Shown: positions 56,208-64,000 of the stretch, piece by piece | Layout of the letters: each line of letters starts with the position of its first letter | Numbering within the stretch: position 1 is the first letter of the stretch | NCBI GenBank assembly: GCA_964355105.1 | Contig: CAYHCO010000015.1 | Location: forward strand, 24,001 to 88,000 | Length of the DNA stretch: 64,000 nucleotides | Direction of reading: 5' to 3' | Source: UBA12481 sp964355105 | GTDB lineage: Bacteria; Bacteroidota; Bacteroidia; Bacteroidales; UBA12481 | Program-made: the position numbers and the translations under genes | The notes under the pieces: model-generated | The model's input: the letters and a program-made list of their open reading frames with translations, nothing else | What the model was told of the DNA's origin: nothing | The model's database searches: none

Positions 56208-56744
56208 ATGAAAAATTCAATAAAATTTCTTGCAGTCGCCTTGGTGATGCTCGGGTTCGGACTAACCGGCCGGGCACAGTCAAACAGTGCAACCGCAACC
56301 GCAACGGGGACTCTTGTGAGTGCCCTGACTATTTCCGGAGGGGGAACATTAAGCTTTGGACGAATTGTTGCCGGAACAGCTGGCACAGTTGCCATTCCTG
56401 GTGTTTCTGCTCCAACTCGTACTACATCGCTCGGACTGGCCGGCGGAACCGTTAGCTCAGCCGGGTTTACCATTTCGGGCGCCGATGGTTCCCAGTATGT
56501 TGTTACCCTTCCTTCAGCAGCCGTTCGTATTACTCATACCGACGGGATAAACTGGATGGAAGTAAATGCATTCTCCTCCGATGTGGCAGCTGCCGGAACT
56601 AGTGCCGTTGGTACAACTGCAAGTTCAACGTTGTCAGGAACCACCAGGACTTTTTATGTAGGTGGTACGTTAAATGTTAAATCGGGCGATCCGGTTGGTG
56701 TTTATACCTCCGCAACCTTTCCGGTTACGGTTAGCTATCAGTGA
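56208..56744 (+). CDS. DUF4402 protein 5, possible fimbrial subunit
   Basis: Start chosen at ATG 56208 (178 aa), where MKNSIKFLAVALVMLGFG begins the signal peptide (to about 24, ending GRAQ); an upstream in-frame ATG at 56142 adds 22 Lys/Asn-rich residues. The body resembles DUF4402 (LSFGRIVAGTAGTVAIPG). C-terminus GVYTSATFPVTVSYQ: penultimate Tyr, hydrophobics at 4, 6, 8, and Gly at position 15. No terminator follows; the next gene starts 63 bp later, so the next two genes may be co-transcribed with it. Confidence 0.85.
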   Translation: MKNSIKFLAVALVMLGFGLTGRAQSNSATATATGTLVSALTISGGGTLSFGRIVAGTAGTVAIPGVSAPTRTTSLGLAGGTVSSAGFTISGADGSQYVVTLPSAAVRITHTDGINWMEVNAFSSDVAAAGTSAVGTTASSTLSGTTRTFYVGGTLNVKSGDPVGVYTSATFPVTVSYQ

Positions 56745-56807
56745 CAACAATCCTTTTTGGATTGATCAGTTGGAACATTTACAACTAAAAGTTAAAAGTT
56801 CTCAGTC

Positions 56808-57338
56808 ATGAAAATTTTCGTAAAACTCTCAATTCTGGCAAGTATCCTGTTTGGATTTGGGATGAAGGCCTATTCACAATCAACATCTTTCGCATCAACC
56901 ACTGTGGTGCTGATTACGCCTATTGCAATATCCAAGACGTCTGAGATGCATTTCGGAACTGTTGCAGCGAGCGGTACACCCGGTACAATTATTTTAGCTT
57001 ATAACAATACCACGACAATAGGCACCGGCGGAGCCACCGTAGTAAGTGCCGGTTCAGCACAGCCGACGGCTGCGCAATTTAAGATAACCGGTTTGGTTGG
57101 CGATACCTTTTCAATCGATCTTCCAACTGATGACCTCCCGCTGATCGGAACCACCGATGGAATGAAAGCCGGTTCATTCAGAGCGTCAATTGATGGAACC
57201 AACGACATAACAACGGGAACCATAACAGAAGGAGGAACCGTTATCTCAGTAAAAGGAATACTAACAGTGCCGGCAAATGCTTCGGCCGGAACCTATGCCA
57301 ATGCAAACCAGTTGGTCATCAAGGTTAACTACAACTGA
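56808..57338 (+). CDS. DUF4402 protein 6, possible fimbrial subunit
   Basis: A 176-aa secreted protein; signal peptide about 1-24 (ending AYSQ). Body with MHFGTVAASGTPGTIILAYN, parallel to the LSFG/MSFG strand of its paralogues. C-terminus GTYANANQLVIKVNYN has penultimate Tyr and alternate hydrophobics. It is followed at 31 bp by the next DUF4402 gene, so translation may be coupled. Confidence 0.85.
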   Translation: MKIFVKLSILASILFGFGMKAYSQSTSFASTTVVLITPIAISKTSEMHFGTVAASGTPGTIILAYNNTTTIGTGGATVVSAGSAQPTAAQFKITGLVGDTFSIDLPTDDLPLIGTTDGMKAGSFRASIDGTNDITTGTITEGGTVISVKGILTVPANASAGTYANANQLVIKVNYN

Positions 57339-57369
57339 AACAATTAGAAGCTCCAAAATTGCCGGTGAA

Positions 57370-57909
57370 GTGAAAAAGCTGAAAGTCATATCGCTCATTG
57401 TATTCACCTTTCTGGTGATATCGGTGGTACAGGCCAAAGCTCAGGCAAATAACTCAAAAGAAGCATCGGCATCAGCCATGACTTCGGTTGATATTGTTTT
57501 ACCAATCGTGGCCAGGGAAACTTCGCAATTAAGTTTTGGCCGATTCTACCCAAGCCAGCAGGGAGGCACTATAACCATTAGTCCTGGAGGTGGTGTAGAC
57601 GCGAATGGGGTGAGTATTGTTGCTAGCGTTACCAGTGCGGGAGTCTTTACAATATCCGGTCAGGGTGAAGCCACCTTTGCAATCTGCCTTCCGACTGGCC
57701 CTGCAATCCTCACAAGTTCTGATGGTAGTGGAAGAACCATGCAGGTAAACAACTGGGTCAGCGTACCTGAAAACGGCGATGCCAGGGTGAGACTGGCAGG
57801 AGGTGCTCAAACAGTGTCGATTGGTGCAACCCTTCAGGTTGGATCCGTGGATCAAAATCCGAGAGGCGTTTATTCAGGAACCTATGAAGTTGCCTTTGGC
57901 TATAACTAA
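57370..57909 (+). CDS. DUF4402 protein 7, possible fimbrial subunit
   Basis: Start chosen at GTG 57370 (179 aa): VKKLKVISLIVFTFLVISVV gives a good signal peptide (to about 25, ending AKAQ) and avoids overlap with the preceding gene, which the longer ATG 57277 version would cause. The body contains LSFGRFYPSQQGGTITISPG. C-terminus GVYSGTYEVAFGYN: penultimate Tyr, hydrophobics at 4, 6, 8, Gly at 14. It is the last DUF4402 gene before the chaperone. Confidence 0.83.
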   Translation: MKKLKVISLIVFTFLVISVVQAKAQANNSKEASASAMTSVDIVLPIVARETSQLSFGRFYPSQQGGTITISPGGGVDANGVSIVASVTSAGVFTISGQGEATFAICLPTGPAILTSSDGSGRTMQVNNWVSVPENGDARVRLAGGAQTVSIGATLQVGSVDQNPRGVYSGTYEVAFGYN

Positions 57910-57965
57910 CGAAAGGTCATAGATTTGGCGTGATGACAGGTTCATTCACACTGATGATTAATTTT

Positions 57966-57973
57966 TATATTTG
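57966..57973 (+). promoter_or_regulatory. Candidate -7 element (TATATTTG) before the chaperone gene
   Basis: Exact TAnnTTTG match 26 bp upstream of ATG 58000. No clear -33 element. Suggests that the chaperone has its own promoter. Confidence 0.4.
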
Positions 57974-57999
57974 TGTGAAATAATATAATGTTTATTTAA

Positions 58000-58881
58000 A
58001 TGCTAGATTCTAAAAAAATAAGTCTTCGGACAGCCTTTCAAAAACCCATTTGGACACTGGCTTTACTCTTTGGTTTTTTTGCTGCCGGGAGTGATTTCAG
58101 TCCGGCGTTAATGGCTCAGGGTAATCTGCTGATCACTCCAAGGCGGGTTGTATTCGAAGGCAATAAAAGGAACGAGGAGCTCAACCTGGCCAATACAGGA
58201 ACCGATACTGCAACCTACAATGTTTCAATGGTTCAGTACCGGATGAAAGAAGATGGTGCTTTTGAAGAAATAAAAGAACCTGATCCCGGTCAGAATTTTG
58301 CCGATAAATTCATCAGGTTTTTCCCGCGTACGGTTACCCTGGCCCCCAATGAATCACAGGTGGTTAAAATGCAATTAACTAAAGCCAATGAATTGCAGCC
58401 TGGCGAATACCGGTCGCACGTGTATTTCAGGGCAGTACCCAAAGCAACCGCACTGGGTGCTGAGGAGGTGGCAAAAGATACCACAACATTGTCGGTGAAG
58501 TTGGTTCCGATTTTTGGAATCACCATACCGGTCATTATCAGAGTGGGAGAGAATACGACAAAGGTTTCGCTGACCGACCTTAGCTTTCAGATTGTTAACG
58601 ATACCATTCCCCGACTGAGCCTGGCATTTAACAGGCTGGGGAACATGTCGGTTTATGGGGATATCGATGTGTTTTACATTCCCCCCACGGGAAGGGGAAC
58701 GCAAGTAGCTGCCCTCAGGGGTGTCGCAGTATATACTCCTAATCCGATGAGAAGGATAAAAATGGATTTGAGCAAGGGTGATGGAATTGATTACCAAAAG
58801 GGGAAATTGCAAGTTACCTACTCTGCTCAGGCAGATGACAAGAAATCGAAATTCGCTGAAGCTGAATTAATATTGAAATAA
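58000..58881 (+). CDS. PapD-like fimbrial chaperone
   Basis: A 293-aa periplasmic protein; signal-like N-terminus to about 40 (ending LMAQ). The first Ig-like domain has LLITPRRVVFEGNKRNEELN and FPRTVTLAPNESQVVKMQL, then GEYRSHVYFRAVP, the conserved G1-strand and hinge region of COG3121 chaperones. The second domain (about 165-290) is also Ig-like. Known chaperones of this family cap pilin subunits by donating a beta strand. Its place directly after seven secreted subunit-like genes supports that role. No usher is seen in the window. Confidence 0.87.
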   Translation: MLDSKKISLRTAFQKPIWTLALLFGFFAAGSDFSPALMAQGNLLITPRRVVFEGNKRNEELNLANTGTDTATYNVSMVQYRMKEDGAFEEIKEPDPGQNFADKFIRFFPRTVTLAPNESQVVKMQLTKANELQPGEYRSHVYFRAVPKATALGAEEVAKDTTTLSVKLVPIFGITIPVIIRVGENTTKVSLTDLSFQIVNDTIPRLSLAFNRLGNMSVYGDIDVFYIPPTGRGTQVAALRGVAVYTPNPMRRIKMDLSKGDGIDYQKGKLQVTYSAQADDKKSKFAEAELILK

Positions 58882-58925
58882 AACAGGATGAACCGGGTGC
58901 CTGAATTATAATTAATATGAAAAAC

Positions 58926-58978
58926 AAGCTGAAACATAGCGCATGGACCATTAGGAAATGCGTTGATTCAGCTTTTTT
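58926..58978 (+). terminator. Rho-independent terminator after the chaperone gene
   Basis: Outer stem AAGCTGAA/TTCAGCTT, inner stem GCGCAT/ATGCGT, ending in six T. Separates the chaperone from the giant repeat protein. The rest of 58882-59083 holds no other feature. Confidence 0.8.
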
Positions 58979-59083
58979 GAAACCAGACCGGCACCGCATT
59001 GTTTTGTTTTCGGGTAATCACCCTTCCCTGCGGGATAATTTTCTGACTTTAACTGATGTTAGGTTTTCACTGGCCGCAAGCTT

Positions 59084-62000
59084 ATGATTGGATATTTAAC
59101 CATATCAAAAAAGAGATTTGTTTCACTGATCGTGTTCCTGAGTTTATTCCTGGGTGCAAATTCATTATTCGGACAGATCACGGTACTCAATGCCTGGACC
59201 AATGTTTATCATAATACTGCCACAACTGTTCAAAACCTAACCTATGCCATACCCGCCGGAACCAATGCCAGACGAATACTGGTGGTGGCTATCGCATCCT
59301 CCCAGACGGCAGTTGGAGCAAGAACCGTAACTCTGACATACGGAGGCCAGGCCTTAACCTCGGTCACGGGTGACATCGCAACCGCTACCGTCCGACAGCA
59401 CACCCAGCTGTATTACCTGAATGAAGCGGGGATTGATGCAGCCTCCAGCACAACGCTTTCCGTTACCGTCAGTGGAGGGACAACCAGGATCACGGATGTA
59501 TTCGCAGGAGTTTTTGATAATGTCGACCAGACTGCGCCCATAGCCAATTCCAAAACTTACAGTAGTGGAATAGTTGCCACAGCAGCACCGACTTTTGCAA
59601 CAGCACTGGTTATCAATGCCAATGATCAGGCGGTCGGAATCCTGTCATCCCTTCGCTCAGGCAACGGATCGGCTAGAACATTTACTTATGCGGGTAGCTG
59701 GGCAATGATTACCCAACAGACCTGGACCACCACCGATGGAGTCAGGAACGCTGTAGCGAATTTTACCATACCCAGTGCCAATACCACCAGTAGCGCGATT
59801 GCAACCATTAGCAACGCCACATTAGCCTCCATGACGGCAATGAGCCTTCATGAAACTCCAAAATACTTTAGAAGCAAGGTCTCCGGAAATTGGAACGCTA
59901 TCGGTACCTGGGAACAGTCCTATGATAATTCCACCTGGGGCAATGCCTCAAGTTTTCCTATTAGTTCAGAGTTAGGCGTTACTGTTCAGACTGGTCATGT
60001 GGTGACGCTTTCGGCCAATGCCACTTCCCCGGCGCTTACCGTTGATGGTACTCTCGACCTGGCTACATTTACCCTGACAGGCAGCGGAACCATGACTTTG
60101 GGTGCCACCGGAACGCTGCTTATTGGAGGTGCATCCAACTTTCCCACCGGATTTTCTTCTACCGTATTGAGTTCAGGAAGTACCGTTAATTATGATAATG
60201 CCGGTATCCAAACGGTATCAGCCATCACTTACAGTAACCTTACGCTCTCGGGTTCTGGGGCTAAAACCACGACTTCTTCATCGGTAGCCGGAATTCTTTC
60301 CATTGAAGGAACAGCAACAATTACCGGGACAGCACCCGCCTGGTCGGGAACTTCTTACACTTTACAATATAAAACAACGGATGCCCGCACAGCCGGAACG
60401 GAATGGACCAGCCCCTTTACCGGATCCGGTGGAGTTATTATAGCCAATACGGCCGGTTCTGTTTCCCTGAATGCCGCAAAAACATTTAATGCTGGAATTC
60501 CTTTGACCATTAATTCCGGATCAACACTTACCCCGGGTGCTAACCTGCTGACTCTTGGAGGTGATTTCAGTAATGCAGGAACCCTTACAAGCGGTTCAGG
60601 CGGGGTCACAATCGCCGGTTCAGCGGCAACCCAGAGTATTGATGCGTTTACCACAACAGGTGCCGTATCCATGACAAAGACTTCCGGCACGGCTACTTTC
60701 GCTGGAAATGTCAATGGCGGAGCGTTTACGCTCAGTGGCTCCGGTGGCACTCTTGATTTAGGTTCTGGTTTTACCCACACATTCACCGGGGCTTGGACCC
60801 GAACCAATGGAACCCTCGTTGGTAATGCCAGTACTTTGAATATCGGCGGTACGGTAACAAATACCGCCGGAACTTTCACCGTTGGAACCAGTACGGTAAA
60901 TTATAACGCATCGGGTGATCAGACCATTGCAAATGTTGACTATTACAATCTTACTCTTTCAGGTTCCGGTGCCAAAACCATGACCGGAGTTACCACCATT
61001 GGCAATAATTTTTCTCTGGCTGGCTCAGCGACTGCGACAGCGGCATCCAGCCTGGCCATCAGCGGAACCGTGACTTTAGGTTCCGGGACCGGATTCAATG
61101 CCGGCGGACTTTCCCATACCGTTGGCGGTGACTGGATAAACAACGGATCGACCTTTACCTCCACCGGCAGCACCATTAGCTTTAACAAATCCGGCGCCCA
61201 ATCCATTGGCGGCACCAGCAGCACCACTTTTAACAACCTTTCACTCGGCGGCTCGGGAACAAAGACTTTTGGGATTGCCCAGGCAGCCAGCGGTTCGCTT
61301 TCGATATTGTCCGGTGTAATTGTCGATGCCGGAACCTTTGCCTCCACCGCGAATACTATGAGCTTCGCCGGAGCTGGAGTGATCAACGGAACCTGGGGCA
61401 ATACCGCAGCATCTTCCGCAACCTATAACAACAATACCTATTTTGCCGCTTCAACCGGATACATCACCGTGGCAGTATCTTCCTGCATAAATCCAACCTT
61501 AACCATAACCAATCCTACCGCGGTTTGCTCACCGGCAACTGTTGACCTGACAAATGCTGCCGTAACATCCGGAAGTACTCCCGGGCTTTCCTATACTTAT
61601 TGGACAAACTCACAGGCTACAGTTTCCTACAGTACTCCATCGACCGCTGGCGCAGGCACCTATTATATTAAGGGAACCGTTGCCGCAACCGGCTGCAACG
61701 ACATTAAGCCGGTAACCGTAACGGTAAGTCCCGTATCCGTTGGCGGAACAGTAGCGGTAGCTCAAACGATCTGCTCAGGATCAACTCCTTCCGACCTGTC
61801 ATTGACCGGACAAACTGGCTCAGTGGTCAGATGGGAAAGATCCACCGACGCAGGATTTTCTTCGCCAACAACAATAGCGGTCACTACTACTACTCTGACT
61901 GGTGCAACCATCGGGAGCCTTACAGCTAATACATACTTCAGAGCCGTAGTTCAGAGTGGAGTTTGCAGCACCGCAAATTCTTCATCAGTCCTGATCACCG

Positions 62001-64000
62001 TTAATCCGGGTCCAACTCTTACCGGGGCAATACAGGCAGCTCAGGTTTGCCAGGGAAATGCGGCAACAATAAACCTTACCGGTTTGCTTGCCAGCAGTAC
62101 TTCAACGGTGGCTTACAGTTTTAACGGGGTTTCACAGACTCCTATTGCCAATGTCGTTGCCGATGGGTCAGGCGCAGCCAGTTTCAGTACTGCTGTGCTG
62201 AGCTTCGTAAATAACGGGCAGATCCTTCAGGTTACAGGTATTACCACTACCAGTCAGTCTCCGAATTGTTCAGCAACATTCTCCCGCAATGTTTCATTAG
62301 ACGTAAGTCCCTCCTCGGTTGGGGGAACAGTTGGTTCCGCCCAAACCATTTGCTCGGGATCAACACCTGCCGATCTGACCCTCACGGGCAATACCGGGTC
62401 GGTTACCCGGTGGGAGAAATCCACTGATGCGGGATTCTCATCACCAACCACTATTTCCGCAACCAATACAACACTGAGTGGTGCCACCATTGGCAGCCTG
62501 ACCACTGATACCTATTTCAGGGCAGTTGTTCAAAGCGGCTCATGCAGTTCCGCTAATTCAGCAGCAGTACTTATAAGTGTCAGACCAACACCAACCGGAT
62601 CCATCAGCGGAACGACGGCTGTTTGTCAGAATGCATCATCACCTTTGGTTACATTCACTAATCCCCAAGCATTACCGGTTACCATTACCTATAATGTTAA
62701 CGGATCAAATCAGACAACAATAAACGTCGGTGCAAGCACCACAGCAACTGTTTCCGCACCGACAGCCACTGCAGGAGTTTATGCCTACAATCTTGTCAGT
62801 GTATCTTATCAGACTGGCGCTTCGTGCCCGAATACGATTTCGGGAACGGCAACTGTAACGGTTAATTCCCGCCCTGCACCCACCTTCACCGTGCAGCCGG
62901 GAGCCAATGCATGCGTTGGATCCGACGTTACCTATACCACTGAATCCGGCCAAACAAATTATGTCTGGACAGTTCCGGGGGTATTAAACACTGATTACAG
63001 CATTACTTCAGGCGGGCTCGGATCCTCCAGCAATACCGTGGTTTTAAAGTGGCTCACGGCCGGAACTAAAACGGTTACCATAAATTACACGAATGCCAGC
63101 GGTTGTTCAGCAGCTTCTGCGACCTCCAGCACATTGACGACCGTAACAGCACTGCCCACCATTGATTCAACCACGAATGGTTCGGTTTGCGGATCCGGTA
63201 CTGTGGTACTTGGAGCCACCGCAAGTGCAGGTGCAACCATTAATTGGTATGCCGCCCTATCAGGGGGAAGTTCACTGGGAACCGGAACGAGTTATACAAC
63301 GCCTTCAATCTCTGCAACAACAACATATTATGTTGATGCTACCAATAATGGATGCGTCAGTGCTCCAAGAACTGCAGTGGTTGCGACGGTTGTCCCAACT
63401 GTAAATGCCAGTGTGAGCATTGCTGCCAATACCGGAAACTCAATATGCAGCGGTGTAAGTGTTACGTTTACTGCCACTCCGGTCAACGGAGGTGCCACTC
63501 CTTCCTATCAGTGGAAACTCAATGGGAGTAATGTTGGAACCAACAGTTCAACCTATACCACCAGCTCATTGGCCGACGGAAATACCGTCAGTTGCGTGAT
63601 GACCTCAAGTGTTTCAGGTTGTCTGGCAGGATCACCGGCAACCTCGAATACCATCACAATGAGTGTGGCAACCAACCAGCCTGCCAGCGTGGTTATAGCG
63701 GCAGATCCCGGCAACGCGATCTGTCAGGGAAACAGCGTGACCTTCACTGCAACCCCGACTGGCGGGGGGGCAACTCCATCTTATCAATGGAAGAAGAACG
63801 GTTCAGATATCGGGGGTGCTGTTTCAAGTCAATACACATCAACTTCCCTGGTTCAAGGGGATATAATTACCTGTGTGATGACCACCAGCCTGGTTTGCGC
63901 AAGCGGCTCTCCAGCTACCAGCAACTCGATAACCATGACGGTTTACGATCCTTTGACAGGATCCATCATCGGGGGATCAACCCCGATTTGTTACAATACC
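59084..64000 (+). CDS. Giant secreted repeat protein / adhesin (N-terminal 1639 residues)
   Basis: The frame is open from ATG 59084 to the window end with no stop. A signal peptide (about 1-31, ending SLFGQ) leads to a beta-rich region of unknown type (32-265), then KVSGNWNAIGTWEQS at about 267, a motif at the start of many Bacteroidota surface domains. Residues about 300-800 are Gly/Ser/Thr-rich repeats with recurring YNNLTLSGSGAKT-like strands, probably a beta-helix or stacked solenoid. From about 800, Ig/PKD-like repeats appear, including two closely related copies with TICSGSTPSDLSL/TICSGSTPADLTL about 580 bp apart, and two SYQWK repeats near the end. Likely a cell-surface or secreted adhesin; sorting signal not visible because the C-terminus is outside. 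Confidence 0.85.
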   Translation, partial: MIGYLTISKKRFVSLIVFLSLFLGANSLFGQITVLNAWTNVYHNTATTVQNLTYAIPAGTNARRILVVAIASSQTAVGARTVTLTYGGQALTSVTGDIATATVRQHTQLYYLNEAGIDAASSTTLSVTVSGGTTRITDVFAGVFDNVDQTAPIANSKTYSSGIVATAAPTFATALVINANDQAVGILSSLRSGNGSARTFTYAGSWAMITQQTWTTTDGVRNAVANFTIPSANTTSSAIATISNATLASMTAMSLHETPKYFRSKVSGNWNAIGTWEQSYDNSTWGNASSFPISSELGVTVQTGHVVTLSANATSPALTVDGTLDLATFTLTGSGTMTLGATGTLLIGGASNFPTGFSSTVLSSGSTVNYDNAGIQTVSAITYSNLTLSGSGAKTTTSSSVAGILSIEGTATITGTAPAWSGTSYTLQYKTTDARTAGTEWTSPFTGSGGVIIANTAGSVSLNAAKTFNAGIPLTINSGSTLTPGANLLTLGGDFSNAGTLTSGSGGVTIAGSAATQSIDAFTTTGAVSMTKTSGTATFAGNVNGGAFTLSGSGGTLDLGSGFTHTFTGAWTRTNGTLVGNASTLNIGGTVTNTAGTFTVGTSTVNYNASGDQTIANVDYYNLTLSGSGAKTMTGVTTIGNNFSLAGSATATAASSLAISGTVTLGSGTGFNAGGLSHTVGGDWINNGSTFTSTGSTISFNKSGAQSIGGTSSTTFNNLSLGGSGTKTFGIAQAASGSLSILSGVIVDAGTFASTANTMSFAGAGVINGTWGNTAASSATYNNNTYFAASTGYITVAVSSCINPTLTITNPTAVCSPATVDLTNAAVTSGSTPGLSYTYWTNSQATVSYSTPSTAGAGTYYIKGTVAATGCNDIKPVTVTVSPVSVGGTVAVAQTICSGSTPSDLSLTGQTGSVVRWERSTDAGFSSPTTIAVTTTTLTGATIGSLTANTYFRAVVQSGVCSTANSSSVLITVNPGPTLTGAIQAAQVCQGNAATINLTGLLASSTSTVAYSFNGVSQTPIANVVADGSGAASFSTAVLSFVNNGQILQVTGITTTSQSPNCSATFSRNVSLDVSPSSVGGTVGSAQTICSGSTPADLTLTGNTGSVTRWEKSTDAGFSSPTTISATNTTLSGATIGSLTTDTYFRAVVQSGSCSSANSAAVLISVRPTPTGSISGTTAVCQNASSPLVTFTNPQALPVTITYNVNGSNQTTINVGASTTATVSAPTATAGVYAYNLVSVSYQTGASCPNTISGTATVTVNSRPAPTFTVQPGANACVGSDVTYTTESGQTNYVWTVPGVLNTDYSITSGGLGSSSNTVVLKWLTAGTKTVTINYTNASGCSAASATSSTLTTVTALPTIDSTTNGSVCGSGTVVLGATASAGATINWYAALSGGSSLGTGTSYTTPSISATTTYYVDATNNGCVSAPRTAVVATVVPTVNASVSIAANTGNSICSGVSVTFTATPVNGGATPSYQWKLNGSNVGTNSSTYTTSSLADGNTVSCVMTSSVSGCLAGSPATSNTITMSVATNQPASVVIAADPGNAICQGNSVTFTATPTGGGATPSYQWKKNGSDIGGAVSSQYTSTSLVQGDIITCVMTTSLVCASGSPATSNSITMTVYDPLTGSIIGGSTPICYNT

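Noticed and set aside
60355..61401. Minus-strand Pro/Val-rich frames inside the giant repeat protein
   Set aside because: They arise as the complement of a Thr/Gly/Asn-rich repeat coding sequence; the plus-strand frame is open for 1639 codons with a signal peptide.
1..64000. tRNA, rRNA and insertion sequences
   Set aside because: No cloverleaf, rRNA core sequence, transposase or terminal inverted repeats of an insertion sequence were recognised by eye; a dedicated search could still find a small tRNA.

Overview
The window looks like a chromosomal segment of a Bacteroidota bacterium, probably in or near the Bacteroidales. Supporting signs are: start codons almost without Shine-Dalgarno sequences; several upstream matches to the Bacteroidota -7 promoter element TAnnTTTG, one with a TTTG element 19 bp upstream; multi-TM LytS-type kinases paired with LytTR regulators; DUF4402 surface proteins; DUF1080 next to a Gfo/Idh/MocA oxidoreductase; PQQ_2-type propellers; and a very large secreted protein built of Ig/PKD-like repeats. 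No rRNA, tRNA, transposase, phage gene or CRISPR array was recognised.

Layout. 1-4.1 kb: envelope proteins of unknown role and a WecA/MraY-type sugar-phosphate transferase. 4.2-7.2 kb: a membrane-anchored GH1 glycosidase, a LysE-type exporter and a glutamine amidotransferase. 7.4-10.8 kb: a LytS/LytTR two-component pair. 10.8-12.3 kb: an AAA/DUF4143 ATPase and a zinc-ribbon protein. 12.3-18.3 kb: a MarR-TolC-adaptor-RND efflux operon. 18.4-23.5 kb: a TrpXYZ-type ABC importer with two substrate-binding proteins and a STAS protein. 23.8-25.5 kb: DUF1080 and Gfo/Idh genes. 25.6-30.0 kb: two histidine kinases, the second in an operon with a helical protein and a stand-alone cobalamin-binding protein that carries CarH-like motifs. 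30.1-35.3 kb: a large FtsX-type ABC exporter and a glycosyltransferase. 35.8-48.5 kb: a nine-gene same-strand redox cluster (four PQQ-like propellers, one NHL-type propeller, a NapG/NapH-like iron-sulfur pair, a NuoE-NuoF fusion and a ferredoxin/GltD-like protein). 48.6-52.6 kb: carotenoid genes crtI and crtB and two unknown genes. 53.4-64 kb: seven DUF4402 proteins, a PapD-like chaperone and the start of a giant repeat protein that runs off the window.

How the parts may work together. Three modules stand out. (1) The cobalamin-binding protein, a 153-aa helical protein and a PAS kinase could form a B12-based, possibly light-responsive, phosphorelay. (2) The 13-kb redox cluster links NADH-type flavin/iron-sulfur modules to a membrane polyferredoxin and envelope beta-propellers, with no obvious terminal reductase. 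(3) The DUF4402 proteins end in a motif like that of chaperone-usher pilins and sit beside a PapD-like chaperone, which suggests a fimbria-like surface structure.

The window is also rich in small dispersed repeats: palindromes and 7- or 8-mer tandem tracts. Several supply the stop codon of a gene, one supplies a spurious start codon, and one ~40-bp palindromic element sits in frame inside three coding sequences. Family names and motif meanings come from memory of these families; no database search was possible.
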